Assembly: GCA_963971285.1 (NCBI GenBank)
Contig: OZ020244.1
Location: 33,294,001-33,358,000, forward strand
Length of the DNA stretch: 64,000 nt
Source: Astropecten irregularis
Taxonomy: Eukaryota; Echinodermata; Asteroidea; Paxillosida; Astropectinidae
Reading direction: 5' to 3'
How positions within the stretch are numbered: the stretch's first letter is position 1; every line of letters starts with the position of its first letter. Made by a program: the position numbers and the translations under genes. Positions 1 through 9,345 of this stretch are shown here, one piece after another. The notes under the pieces were generated by a model. It saw only the letters and a program-made list of their open reading frames with translations, was not told the DNA's origin and did not search any database.

Positions 1-1491
1 AAACATACACAGACCAGTTACTATTATAATTATCCCATATATACAGCTATTGGGATAGACGGACTAACAACACATTGAAATCATGCAGTTTTCATTTGCA
101 CAAGTAAAACAAGTATTGGCTTAACAGACCCCTTAGTCGAGTTATTAATGGAGAATTGCTTTTCTCGGTTATGCATCCTTGCATTGAAGAATAATAATTT
201 GTTTGACACCAATTATGCTTATTTTGTCCCCTTTGAGAATGTCCTCCATTTGCATAGCTTAATCACAGACTAAATTATTCAAACAAATGAGTCTACTATG
301 GGCTCGCCTTGGGATCCTCTTACACAATGGCAAAAACTCATTAGCAGTTATAGGCGAGGACGGTACGTCCTCTTGAAACAAACTTTGCAATCACAGTTGG
401 AGATTAGACAGACAGAATAACGGGTAAAATAATTATCACTAAAATTACCTGCGTTGCACGTCTGGATGCAGTAGATTAGCAGCACTAAACTGATGCCAGC
501 GAGGCAACGGTTTGTTTCCAACATCTTTCTATGCAGTTGAATTCTGTCAACAACTTGCTGTGGTCACGGACTGCACGTAAGCTATACCTCTCCCAAACCA
601 AATCCTTAAATTTGTCTTAATGGCAATATGCCTGTATTTACTTTGTACATGGAGGTAAACTACCGTGCCGTGTACCGTACCATACCGAGGCATAAACTGA
701 ATACTATTTCGTATTATTCTATCACCGTGGAACTCGGACTAGATACTAAACTAAAATGGAGGACAATAATAATAAAGTTTACAGCCGTGTCTGAAGGCTC
801 ACTGATCGACTGTTACAAGGCTGATGGCAAATGCTGGCACAATGCTTGCATCAGGCCTAAACAGCATCCAATGCTGCTATGTCACGCATCAGCGCGCACT
901 CTGAAAAACAGTCTACCCCCTTTACTATATGGACAAACAATCCTTACTGGGAAAGATTTTAGGCTTTGTATGGTGACTACTGGTATGAGGATCAGTTTGC
1001 AGAAATACCATGTAATATATTCGTTGGTACTTTCGCACATCTTATTTTGTCGCACTAAGCTTCTGGTTATACTTGGTTAGGTCACAACGTTTCGACTAGC
1101 CTACTCTAGTCATGATCAGGAGTGAATTGGGATATCGACACATTTTGTTTGCATAATTATTTTGGATTTGACATTTGGCTGTGTGAGAAACGTTCCCTGC
1201 AGTTCAAACAGTTTGTGTCAAACCCCCATTCCGTAGTTTCCTTCGCAGAATTTTACCCTGGGATTTTCCTCCCATCTCAAAAATCGTACAGGCTTCTCCT
1301 CGTCATCTTGCCCAGCTATGGACGTCCCATGATATTTCAACTACCTACAGTGCCCAGGGCGCTTTTCAATAATCCTTGGTTTCAAAATTGCTTTCAAGAA
1401 ATTCGCGATATTCAGAGGGTTGTTCAACTCCGTCGCTCCACGTCTACTGAATCACCTGTTATTTCTGTTCGCTTCTATAAGTGCTGCAATT
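1..1491. other. unassigned flank left of the DIRS element
   Basis: I see no recognisable gene, RNA or mobile-element terminus here. Open frames at 628-1080 and 1122-1736 have no domain, no repeated motif and no splice-site support. The second simply runs into the DIRS left repeat. The sequence just before 1492 would be one flank of the DIRS insertion site. Confidence 0.5.
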
Positions 1492-1651
1492 ATTCTACCT
1501 CGACATCACCTAGCACTTCGGACTTACTTGAGATTGCACCTGCCACCGGTATTTCAACGTCACACTTGAGAGAGCTCATTGTTAAAAGCAAGGAGCATGC
1601 CCTTTATAAGGCCACCCCACTACCCATGCATCAGTGCATTTTTTGTGACCG
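1492..1651 (+). repeat. DIRS left inverted terminal repeat
   Basis: The stretch is the reverse complement of 6177 to about 6330, with few mismatches over about 125 bp from the shared ACTTACTTGAGATTGCACC. The outermost 40 bp differ more from the right repeat but match the internal complementary region at 5981-6023 exactly or nearly so. The gag ATG lies just inside. Confidence 0.85.
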
Positions 1652-1662
1652 GTATCATCAAC

Positions 1663-2783
1663 ATGTCTTTGGAGCCCAGCCTACTCGATTTACTAAGTAT
1701 CCCCTCGGACAGCGAGGCTATGCTGTCGCAGCTTGACCCAGGCGCGGGTCCCTCGGGCTCCGTTGCTGACAGCAATCTGCCAGCGACTGGTTCTTCGGGT
1801 AAACCGAAACAGAAAAGAACTGCAAAAGCAACCAATGTTGTTCGCCGAGAAGAATTCTCGGATATGCAAGAGAAAATGGGATCAATCGCCGAGGCCCTGC
1901 AGACACTGCAGTCTACAGTGTTGTCTGCCATGGATGGCAGACCAGTCAAACGTCAGAAAACTGATGAGACTGTCTCGTCTAGTGACGAGTCTATCACTAC
2001 GGCCACGGCGATTGACCAGCTCCTTCGGCCATCAGAGCAAGCCGAAGCAGGTTCATCTGCAGGAGTCCTCGACGCCATTGAGCAGCTTTACTGCGAGGAC
2101 GATTTGGCGAGAAAGTGGACGACAAGCTCGCGTCACTGGTGACCAAAGTGGTCCGTAATAAACCGTCAGACACGAAAATGACGGATAAGCTCAATAGCTT
2201 TAAACGCCCATCCAACATTCAGGGACTTGAATGTACTCGGGTTAACCCCGAGATCTGGAGTACTTTGCAACCAAAGACTAGATCAGCAGATATAAAGCTA
2301 CAAAAGGTAGAGCAGGCCCTGCTAAAGAGCATTGTGCCTATTGTTTCAGGTATGCAGTCCCTAATGGGAAATACCACCATTGACAACAAAACTCTGATCA
2401 CGAAACTGTGCGACTCAATAGCCATAATTGGCTATGCACGATACGAGCTTAACTTGCGTCGTCGTGAATGCATTAAGCCTGACCTCAACCAACAATTCGC
2501 CAGTCTCTGTTCTGCACAAACCCCCGTAACTGGGCTATTGTTCGGAGACAACCTGTCACAGCAATGCAAAGACATACAGGAGACGAATAAATTGGGCCAA
2601 AAATTTGGCAAGCGTGCCGGGTCTTTCTCCAACCCGAAACAGGGTCATGGAAAGCAGCGCTATAGACGAGGTGGGCAGTCGACCCGCCAATCGGGTCAGT
2701 CGGGTTATTTACACTCCTCGCGCCCCAGAAACTGGCAGAGGAAGAAACCATCAGACGGGCAACGCCCGGCTGTGACCAAGTAG
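1663..2783 (+). pseudogene. DIRS gag-like ORF, frameshifted
   Basis: This is the first DIRS frame, probably the nucleocapsid-like protein. The first part (1663-2142) has a Lys/Arg-rich nuclear-localisation-like stretch and a Ser/Asp-rich acidic segment. The second part continues in another frame from about 2115 to 2783 and ends in a strongly basic Gly/Arg/Gln-rich tail, plausible for RNA binding. No zinc knuckle is seen. The two parts join sensibly if one base is missing near 2108-2114, so this is a 1-nt frameshift and not two genes. The start at 1663 is inferred from the first ATG after the terminal repeat; an ATG at 1579 lies inside the repeat. The tail overlaps the upstream open part of the RT frame. 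Confidence 0.7.
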
Positions 2784-2839
2784 AAACCAAGAACCTATCG
2801 GTAAGTAAACAAGAATACGGTTTTACTGGTCCTAATCAT

Positions 2840-4873
2840 ATGGCAGAGGTTTTCCAGGCAGGTAGACTGGCACACTTTGTCGCCAAATGGCGTACAGTCA
2901 CGTCTGATGAATGGGTTTTGGACACTGTCCAGCATTACCATATTGAATTTGCCCAATGGCCATTTCAAACACACGTTCCTAAAGGGATACGGTTTTCCGA
3001 TACGGAATCTGCCCTGATAACCCAAGAGGTTGAAATAATGCTCCAAAAGGGAGCTATTGTTGAGACATCCCACACAGATGGGCAATTTCTGTCCAACATT
3101 TTTCTGAGACCTAAAAAAGACGGGTCCTTCCGCCCCATCATAAATCTACGGGGTTTGAATGCGTTCGTGGCTTATCACCATTTCAAAATGGAGACCATTC
3201 GTAACGCCTTACAATTAATACGGCCTAATGATTACATGGCCTCAATTGATTTGAAGGATGCATACTTTGCTATCCCTATCGCCAAAGAGCACAGAGAATT
3301 CCTGCGCTTTATATGGCAAGACAAAGTGTACGAGTTTACATGCCTGTCTTTTGGTTTAGCGTGTGCCCCTCGGGTTTTCACCAAAGTGATAAAACCTTTA
3401 ATAGCTTCACTGAGGCAATTGGGCCATGAATCATGTGATTACATAGATGACTCGTTACTTCTAGGGCGAACAGCCCAAGAATGCATTGAGAATATTGAGG
3501 GAAGAATTACTCTTGCTCAAAACCTTGGGTTTACGGTCAATGCCAAGAAATCAGTCTTGACACCCACACAAAATATTGTGTTTCTGGGATTTAACTTAAA
3601 TTCTGTTACAATGACTGTCTCAATACCTTCAACAAAAGTTGAATATGCTGTTAAGACCATTCAGAAACTTATTGAGACAAAATCACCGAAAATTCGGGAT
3701 GTTGCTAGCATTGTTGGCCTCTTGGTTTCATGCGAACTTGCTGTACCGCATGGCCCCATGTATAGACATGCAGTAGAGAAAGAGAAAAATTCAATGCTAG
3801 CTGAGAATGGTGGCAATTTTGATGCCAATATGGTTCTGTCTGAACAGGCCATTTGTGACTTACGTTGGTGGTTAAAAACCCTACCAACATCTGCGGCCCC
3901 AATGCACAGGCAAACGCCTGATTATGTAAGAGAAACTGATGCCTCAATGGAAGGCTTGGGTGCTTACTGCAGTGACCGCACAACTGGGGGACAATGGTCC
4001 CGCCAGGAAGCCAAACACCACATTAATTACCTTGAGCTAAAGGCATGCTTTTTGGCCCTAAAGTCATTCTTTACGGGCAACAATGGCACTCAAATCCATC
4101 TGAAATCAGACAATACCACAGCAGTAGCCTATCTTAAACACTTCGGTGGCTTAAAATCAGATTCACTGAACTCCCTAACTAGGGAAATTTGGTCATGGTG
4201 TGTATACACCGTAATATTTGGCTTACGGTATCCCATCTCCCGGGGTCCAAAAACACCCGAGCCGACTATGCGTCTCGACGTTTCGGAGACGTTTTGGAAT
4301 GGCGACTTGACTCTTGTGTTTTTTCAGAGAATAACCAAAATGTTTCTTATGCCAGATGTTGATTTATTCGCATCTCGGCTTAATCACCAAGTGAGTTCAT
4401 ATGTGTCTTGGCGGCCAGACCCAGGTTCTGTACACATAGATGCGTTTACCCTAGACTGGTCTGGGTTTACATGTTTCTATGCCTTCCCGCCGTTTTGTCT
4501 TATTGACAGGGTGCTGACAAAAGTTGAGCACGATGGTGCTAAAGGTATTCTAATCGCACCTTTGTGGCATACCCAACCGTGGTTCCCTAAAATGCTAAAA
4601 CTTCTTGTGAGGAAGCCTTGCATTTTGCCTGCTCGCCATGACCTACTTGCCCTTCCTTTTTCAGACAGACTCCACCCTTTAAGGGATCGCCTTCGGCTGA
4701 TTGTCTGCCTCTTATCGGGGAAACACTCCGAAAACAAGGAGTTTCAAGGGAAGCTTCCCAGATCATCCTTTCATCCTGGAGAACCTCTACCAGGAAGTGC
4801 TACAGATCAGCGATACAGAAATGGATTCATTTCTGTAGTAAGACAGGGACTGATCCAGTTCGACCAGATGTAA
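2840..4873 (+). pseudogene. DIRS reverse transcriptase-RNase H ORF with compensating frameshifts
   Basis: The 677-residue frame is a reverse transcriptase followed by RNase H. The RT has the KKDGSFRPI and SIDLKDAYF segments, the LSFGLACAP segment and catalytic YIDD at residues 201-204. RNase H begins near residue 365 with ETDAS (Asp367). The DIRS-typical C-terminal block DVDLFASRLN and SWRPDPG follows. From about 4231 to 4333 the ORF does not give the expected RNase H end. The HLPG...N..AD...SR signature is there in the other frame (from 4231, TCC CAT CTC), so a base was lost near 4229 and one gained near 4333. The frame stays open to gag upstream and overlaps the recombinase downstream. The copy is probably catalytically dead for RNase H. 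Confidence 0.8.
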
Positions 4874-5679
4874 TCTCTGTCGTCAACTTTCTGGCTGAAG
4901 AATTTCACAAAGGAAATTGCTACAGCACTCTCAATACACTGCGAAGTGCCATATCAGCAGTTACTCTACCAATAGAGGGCGTGACCATGGGCTCACAACC
5001 GCTAGTCAAAAGACTGTTGGCAGGTATATTTAACCTCAGACCACCGGCACCTCGGTACTCGCACACCTGGGATGTGAACGATGTGCTACGCTTCCTCAAG
5101 GCCCTTGGGTCCAACGAGGATCTTTCTATGAAAGACTTAACCATGAAATTGGTCATGTTGATTGCTTTGGTGTCAGGGCAGCGTTGTCAATCACTTTCAT
5201 TAATCAATTTAGATTATTCTGACGTCACCACCACTGGTGTCACGTTTACAATTGACAAACTCACCAAAACCAGCAAAGCGGGCAAGCCCCGCACTAGCAT
5301 ATCCCTGACATCATACCCACATGACAATGTGCTTTGTGTTGTAAATTGCTTAAGAGCATATCTGGGAAGAACAAGAGCCGTAAGAGGCAACAATAGAAGA
5401 TTGTTTCTAAGTTATGTTCCACCACACAAGGCTATAGGTGCTGAAACTATAGGCCGCTGGATTAAAGGTACTTTAAAGGCAGCAGGTGTCAATACTGATC
5501 GTTTTACTGCTCACAGTACTAGATCTGCATCATGCAGTAAGGCATACATGCACAAGGTGCCACTAGATGCAATTATGAGATCAGCCGGTTGGTCTAATAG
5601 TTCAACTTTTGCTAAATATTATAATAAAAGCATCGTTGATAACTGTGTGTTTGCTAATGTCGTTCTGAATACGAATTAA
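4642..5679 (+). CDS. DIRS tyrosine recombinase
   Basis: This is the site-specific recombinase that integrates the circular DIRS DNA. From the ATG at 4981 the catalytic residues are Arg68 (in SGQRCQSL), His178 and Arg181 (HSTRSAS), a Trp in AGWSNSS and the Tyr213/Tyr214 pair in FAKYYNKS as nucleophile candidates. The frame is open from 4642, and the upstream part (about 4741-4980) reads as a SAM-like N-terminal DNA-binding segment. The true protein therefore begins before 4981. It overlaps the RT frame by about 230 nt, offset by one base, so expression by frameshift or internal initiation is likely. No internal stop is seen. Confidence 0.85.
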   Translation, partial: PTCPSFFRQTPPFKGSPSADCLPLIGETLRKQGVSREASQIILSSWRTSTRKCYRSAIQKWIHFCSKTGTDPVRPDVISVVNFLAEEFHKGNCYSTLNTLRSAISAVTLPIEGVTMGSQPLVKRLLAGIFNLRPPAPRYSHTWDVNDVLRFLKALGSNEDLSMKDLTMKLVMLIALVSGQRCQSLSLINLDYSDVTTTGVTFTIDKLTKTSKAGKPRTSISLTSYPHDNVLCVVNCLRAYLGRTRAVRGNNRRLFLSYVPPHKAIGAETIGRWIKGTLKAAGVNTDRFTAHSTRSASCSKAYMHKVPLDAIMRSAGWSNSSTFAKYYNKSIVDNCVFANVVLNTN

Positions 5680-5980
5680 GCCTTATTTTGATTTGTATGA
5701 GTGCTTGTGTGCAAACTAACACATGGCTTTATTTTTCCAAGATTTAATTCTACTGTGTAGATAACAGTATAGCGAAGTCGCAAATGGAAGTTGCGGGAAA
5801 CGCAAGATCATGAAATATGAGTTCTATGTGTTGATATTAATAAAGTTCACTGTGAGAATACAGTGAGTATGCGAAGATGAATTTCTTTTTCATGTAGTCA
5901 ACATCCTTTGGTATGAATGATGTACACATGTACCTAACATGCCTTCGGAAGGGTTTTTTGCAGTCTAAGGGGCTCTAAAC

Positions 5981-6096
5981 ATCTCAAGTAAGTCCGAAGT
6001 GCTAGGTGATGTCGAGGTAGAATTTAAAAATTAAACGAAATGAAATTGAAGTTTAATTATGATTCTACCGAGACATCACTAGCACTGAAGGACTTA
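5981..6096. repeat. DIRS internal complementary region (ICR)
   Basis: Positions 5981-6023 are the reverse complement of the left end (1492-1536). Positions 6021-6096 are the reverse complement of the right end (6297-6373). The two halves meet at AATT around 6021-6024. This is the template expected to join the two element ends during formation of the DIRS circle. Confidence 0.82.
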
Positions 6097-6176
6097 CGTC
6101 TCCCCCCCTTTACATGGTTTTCATTGAGGTTATGACTGGTACCCTCCCTTTGGTTGACTGCAAACACCTCTCTATG

Positions 6177-6373
6177 CACAAAAAATACACTGAAGCATGG
6201 GTAGTGGGGTGGCCTTATAAAGGGCATGCTCCTTGCTTTTAACAATGAGCTCTCTCAAGTGTGACGTTGAAATACCGGTGGCAGGTGCAATCTCAAGTAA
6301 GTCCTTCAGTGCTAGTGATGTCTCGGTAGAATCATAATTAAACTTCAATTTCATTTCGTTTAATTTTTAAATT
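6177..6373 (-). repeat. DIRS right inverted terminal repeat
   Basis: It is complementary to the left repeat across the block containing CTTTATAAGGCCACCCCAC and extends about 45 bp further outward than the left copy. Together with the ICR it makes a large hairpin (6021-6373). Confidence 0.82.
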
Positions 6374-6546
6374 ATAGTACAATCTTTTACGATGATTGCA
6401 AATTGCTTCGGTCCAAACTTTCTATAGAATAAGTCTGAGGTTGTAACCCCTTGATTGACACTTCAACTGATGACAATTCAAATACAGAACTTGCAATAAA
6501 TATCCTGTTTTTTGTGCTCGGTGATGATTACTTTTCTTCTTTTTTT

Positions 6547-6921
6547 TTAAAAGGTAAGTATACAGGATTGATAACATATCCAAACAGAAATATTCACAGA
6601 TTTACGTGTAACTTTCAGCCGTACGAAGATGGTGCTGGTAGAAACATACCGTTAAAATATTTCTGCCATGAATGGTGTATTTTATCCAGCAATTAATAAA
6701 ACAAAGACTGAAAACAGTTTTGATCTCGGGGTAAGATAAAACCATTCTTTATGTTTTATAAGAGAAATTGAGTCGGTTTTAAAACTTTTTTTCTCGTGAC
6801 GCACAGTCAATATCCGATTGAGCTCAAATTTTCACAGGTTTATCATTTCATGTACATGCTGGATTAGGCAAAGTGTGGATGATGTTCTGTGACCTTTACC
6901 AATCATGTATTATACCTTTAA
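6547..6921. mobile_element. TTAA-type MITE, family F copy 1
   Basis: It is bounded by TTAA on both sides and has an interior shared with copies at 7101, 29867, 37401 and 56311. Diagnostic interior segments are AGAAATATTCACAGATTTAC and GCTGGTAGAAACATACCGTT. No coding capacity is seen. TTAA termini suggest piggyBac-type mobilisation (inference). Confidence 0.65.
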
Positions 6922-7100
6922 AGAGGGTCACGTGAAGTTATTTTGTAAGTTTCATACATGTATATATAAATATATATATACACGAACGTATGTGTGTGTA
7001 AACTTATGAGCAGAGTACAAGGGCACTGAACATTTAATCCATTTTAATAAAAAAAAACTGATACATTTTTTGTAAAAAAAAAAATTCAAGATTTAGATAG

Positions 7101-7462
7101 TCAAAGGTACAGTACAGGATTGGTAACATACCTTAACAGAAATGTTTACAGATTTACATGTATGTACAACTTTCAGGGTATGAAGATGGTGCTGGTAGAA
7201 ACATACCGTTAAACTATTTCAACCTGAAATGATGTATTTATCCAGAAATTTGTAAAAACAAAGACTGAAAACAGTTTTGATCTTGAGGTAAGATCAAAAC
7301 CATTCTTTGTTTTATAAGAAAAATTGAGTCAGGTTTTTGCTAGACTCCGAAGTCTGATTGAGCTCAACTTTTCACAGGTTTATTATTTTCATGCACATAT
7401 TGGATCAGACAAAGTGCGAGCGCTGCTCTGTGATCTTTACCTATCATGTATTATACCTTTAA
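7101..7462. mobile_element. TTAA-type MITE, family F copy 2
   Basis: This second copy is in the same orientation as the one at 6547-6921. It ends in CATGTATTATACCTTTAA, while its left TTAA is degraded to TCAA. About 150 bp of unassigned sequence separates it from the LTR array. Confidence 0.6.
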
Positions 7463-7618
7463 TTTTAATGAGGAGCAGTTACATTCAGTAAAAATATTTT
7501 TGGGCGGGAAAAAATTGTAATAAATCATGATGCCGAATTAATATTTAGAGAACGAGTTAAGGATATCATGATATACTGACTTGCACTGTAAGCAAGATGT
7601 TCTGAAAATGCACGGGAC

Positions 7619-8132
7619 TGTAACAAAAACTCCTTACAAAACGCCACCTACGTTCCTGGTCTATGCAAAATAGGCACGCCTCACCAACTCTACTTGTATA
7701 AAAGGCCGTAGCAGGCGATGGGGCGTTGGTCACAATTTACTTTCCTTACGTCGGGGTATTTCGTTTCGTACTTTTTGGTTGCCCCGTTTATTTGTGTTCA
7801 TTTTACACATATGTGTGTGTAGCCTCCAGCCTCGCGCCTGCTCCGGCCTCCTCTGACTTTAATTGTAAGTGTTGTCGATCTTTAATTTGTATTATTTAAC
7901 TTGAAGTGCTCCATGTTTGTCTTGTATTATAAATATTAATTATGTTGCATTAAAATTATCTGGGAGGCGCCCCCGAGATTTGCCTGCTCTACGCCCATTT
8001 CTTTGGTTACTTTGCGTCAATGTCAGTCTTGTCTTATTCATATTAATATTTTCACATTTGGTTGTTCAGTGGCGCGACCTGGTCCATCCGGACCAGTCTT
8101 GTGCCACGCCCCGCCTTGCTCGGCCCGTTACA
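7619..8132 (+). repeat. LTR1 of the Ty3/gypsy array
   Basis: It starts TGTAACAAAAACTCC and ends CGGCCCGTTACA, and is preceded by GGAC. A TATAAAAG box is at 7697-7704. I see no difference from the other two LTRs on direct reading. Confidence 0.92.
7697..7704 (+). promoter_or_regulatory. LTR TATA box
   Basis: TATAAAAG lies 78 nt inside the LTR, the expected place for the Pol II promoter of the genomic RNA. Identical boxes are at 13812-13819 and 19928-19935. Confidence 0.65.
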
Positions 8133-8137
8133 AATTT

Positions 8138-8151
8138 TGGTGGCAGCGGTG
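8138..8151 (+). promoter_or_regulatory. primer binding site, unit 1 (tRNA-Leu-like)
   Basis: TGGTGGCAGCGGTG starts 5 nt after LTR1. It is complementary to a tRNA 3' end CACCGCTGCCACCA, which as I recall it is that of animal tRNA-Leu(AAG). The same site follows LTR2 at 14253-14266 but is absent after LTR3, as expected. Confidence 0.65.
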
Positions 8152-8185
8152 CTAGATTTATTTCGTCAGTATAAATTCATAAAAT

Positions 8186-9339
8186 ATGATGTCGGGCAGG
8201 CAAACACCCGGGGTAAACCTCTCAGATATGGAGCACCCTTATTTAGAACGGTCGACACCACTTCCAGTTCATGTCAAATCTATTCAGGATGAAATAGCTC
8301 AGTTGGAGGCCGAAGTTAGCCATATTTACGACGAAGTTGTCCAGGCCGCGGCTGGAGGCCAACGCAATCCCCTTCCCCGTAATGTGGGGTTACAAATTCC
8401 TCCGACGAATGACCCCCCAACAAATAATAGAATACATGATCGTAATACTAGCACAGTTTATGTAGATAGTTCCAGGCAACGTCTTCCCGGTAATTTTGAC
8501 GGGACCAGTAATTTTAAGGATTGGGTTGTTCATTTTGATCTGTGCTCAAAAGTAAATAACTGGGAAGATGATGACAAAGTTACACAACTTGCTGTTAGTT
8601 TAAGAGGGGAAGCACTCAAGCTTTATCGTAACATTCCTGACTCCCGTAAACATGATTATGATTTTGTTGTTGGCGAATTGCGAGCTCGATTTAGCCCAGC
8701 ACACAGCGTAGACACGTACCGCGCACAACTCAAGCAGCGTGAACGCAAGCACGGCGAAAAACTAGCAGCACTTGCACAAGACATCCGCAGCCTCATTGCC
8801 CATGCATATCCGCTTATGGATGCCGTGAATACTGATCATTTAGCAGTCAGCTATTTCATAGATGCTTTGCGTCCCCCCTCTATAAGGGCGGAGGTGCGTC
8901 GCGTTAATCCCGCTACTTTGAAAGACGCTCTCCAAGCAGCACAGCGCGAAGAAGATATATTGCAAGCTGAAGCTGGCGCGAAGGAAAGCACGCCTAATTC
9001 CATATTTTCTGCACCGCAGCAACATATCGCTAGTTTACGAGAGTCTTTCCAGTCTAGTGTACAGCCTCCGACTAGTGTAGACGAACGATTGGTTAAATTA
9101 GAACAAAAATTGGAAGAAAACATGAAAATTGTCCAACTTTGGTAGAGACGCTCAAGCGCAAGAATAGGATTTGCTATAATTGCGGCAAACAAGGCCATAT
9201 CCGTAGATATTGCAAAATGCCTCAACAACACAATGTGTCAGGGAATGCAGTCTCGAGTACATGTAGTAACACTCCGCAGACTAGTGCCACACCCTTAAAC
9301 CAGAGCAACGAACCCACAAACCATCAATCTTTAAACTAG
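8186..9339 (+). pseudogene. Ty3/gypsy gag, unit 1, frameshifted
   Basis: This gag is nearly identical to the intact one at 14301-15455. At 9137 unit 1 has C where unit 2 has GG, a net 1-nt loss, so the frame stops at 9143-9145 after 319 codons. The zinc-knuckle part (9139-9339) then lies in another frame. The capsid-like domain is intact (GNFDGTSNFKDWVVHF to LRARFSP). Loss of the CCHC knuckle and of continuity with pol should prevent a normal Gag-Pol from this unit. Confidence 0.85.
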
Positions 9340-9345
9340 AACAGG

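Larger units (their letters stand above)
1492..6373 (+). mobile_element. DIRS-type tyrosine-recombinase retrotransposon, decayed
   Basis: The order is left inverted terminal repeat, gag, RT-RNase H, tyrosine recombinase, internal complementary region and right inverted terminal repeat. That is the DIRS architecture, in which a circular intermediate is integrated by a tyrosine recombinase instead of an integrase. The left repeat (from about 1492) is complementary to the right repeat (6177-6373). The internal region (5981-6096) is complementary to both outer ends. A trinucleotide ATT sits at both edges (1492-1494 and 6371-6373) and fits a 3-nt crossover core without target duplication. At least three frameshifts in gag and RT make this copy non-autonomous. 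DIRS elements are common in marine invertebrates. Confidence 0.88.

Noticed and set aside
628-1080. 150-codon open frame at the left edge
   Set aside because: No domain, compositional signal, splice support or repeat of the frame elsewhere; a chance frame is likely.
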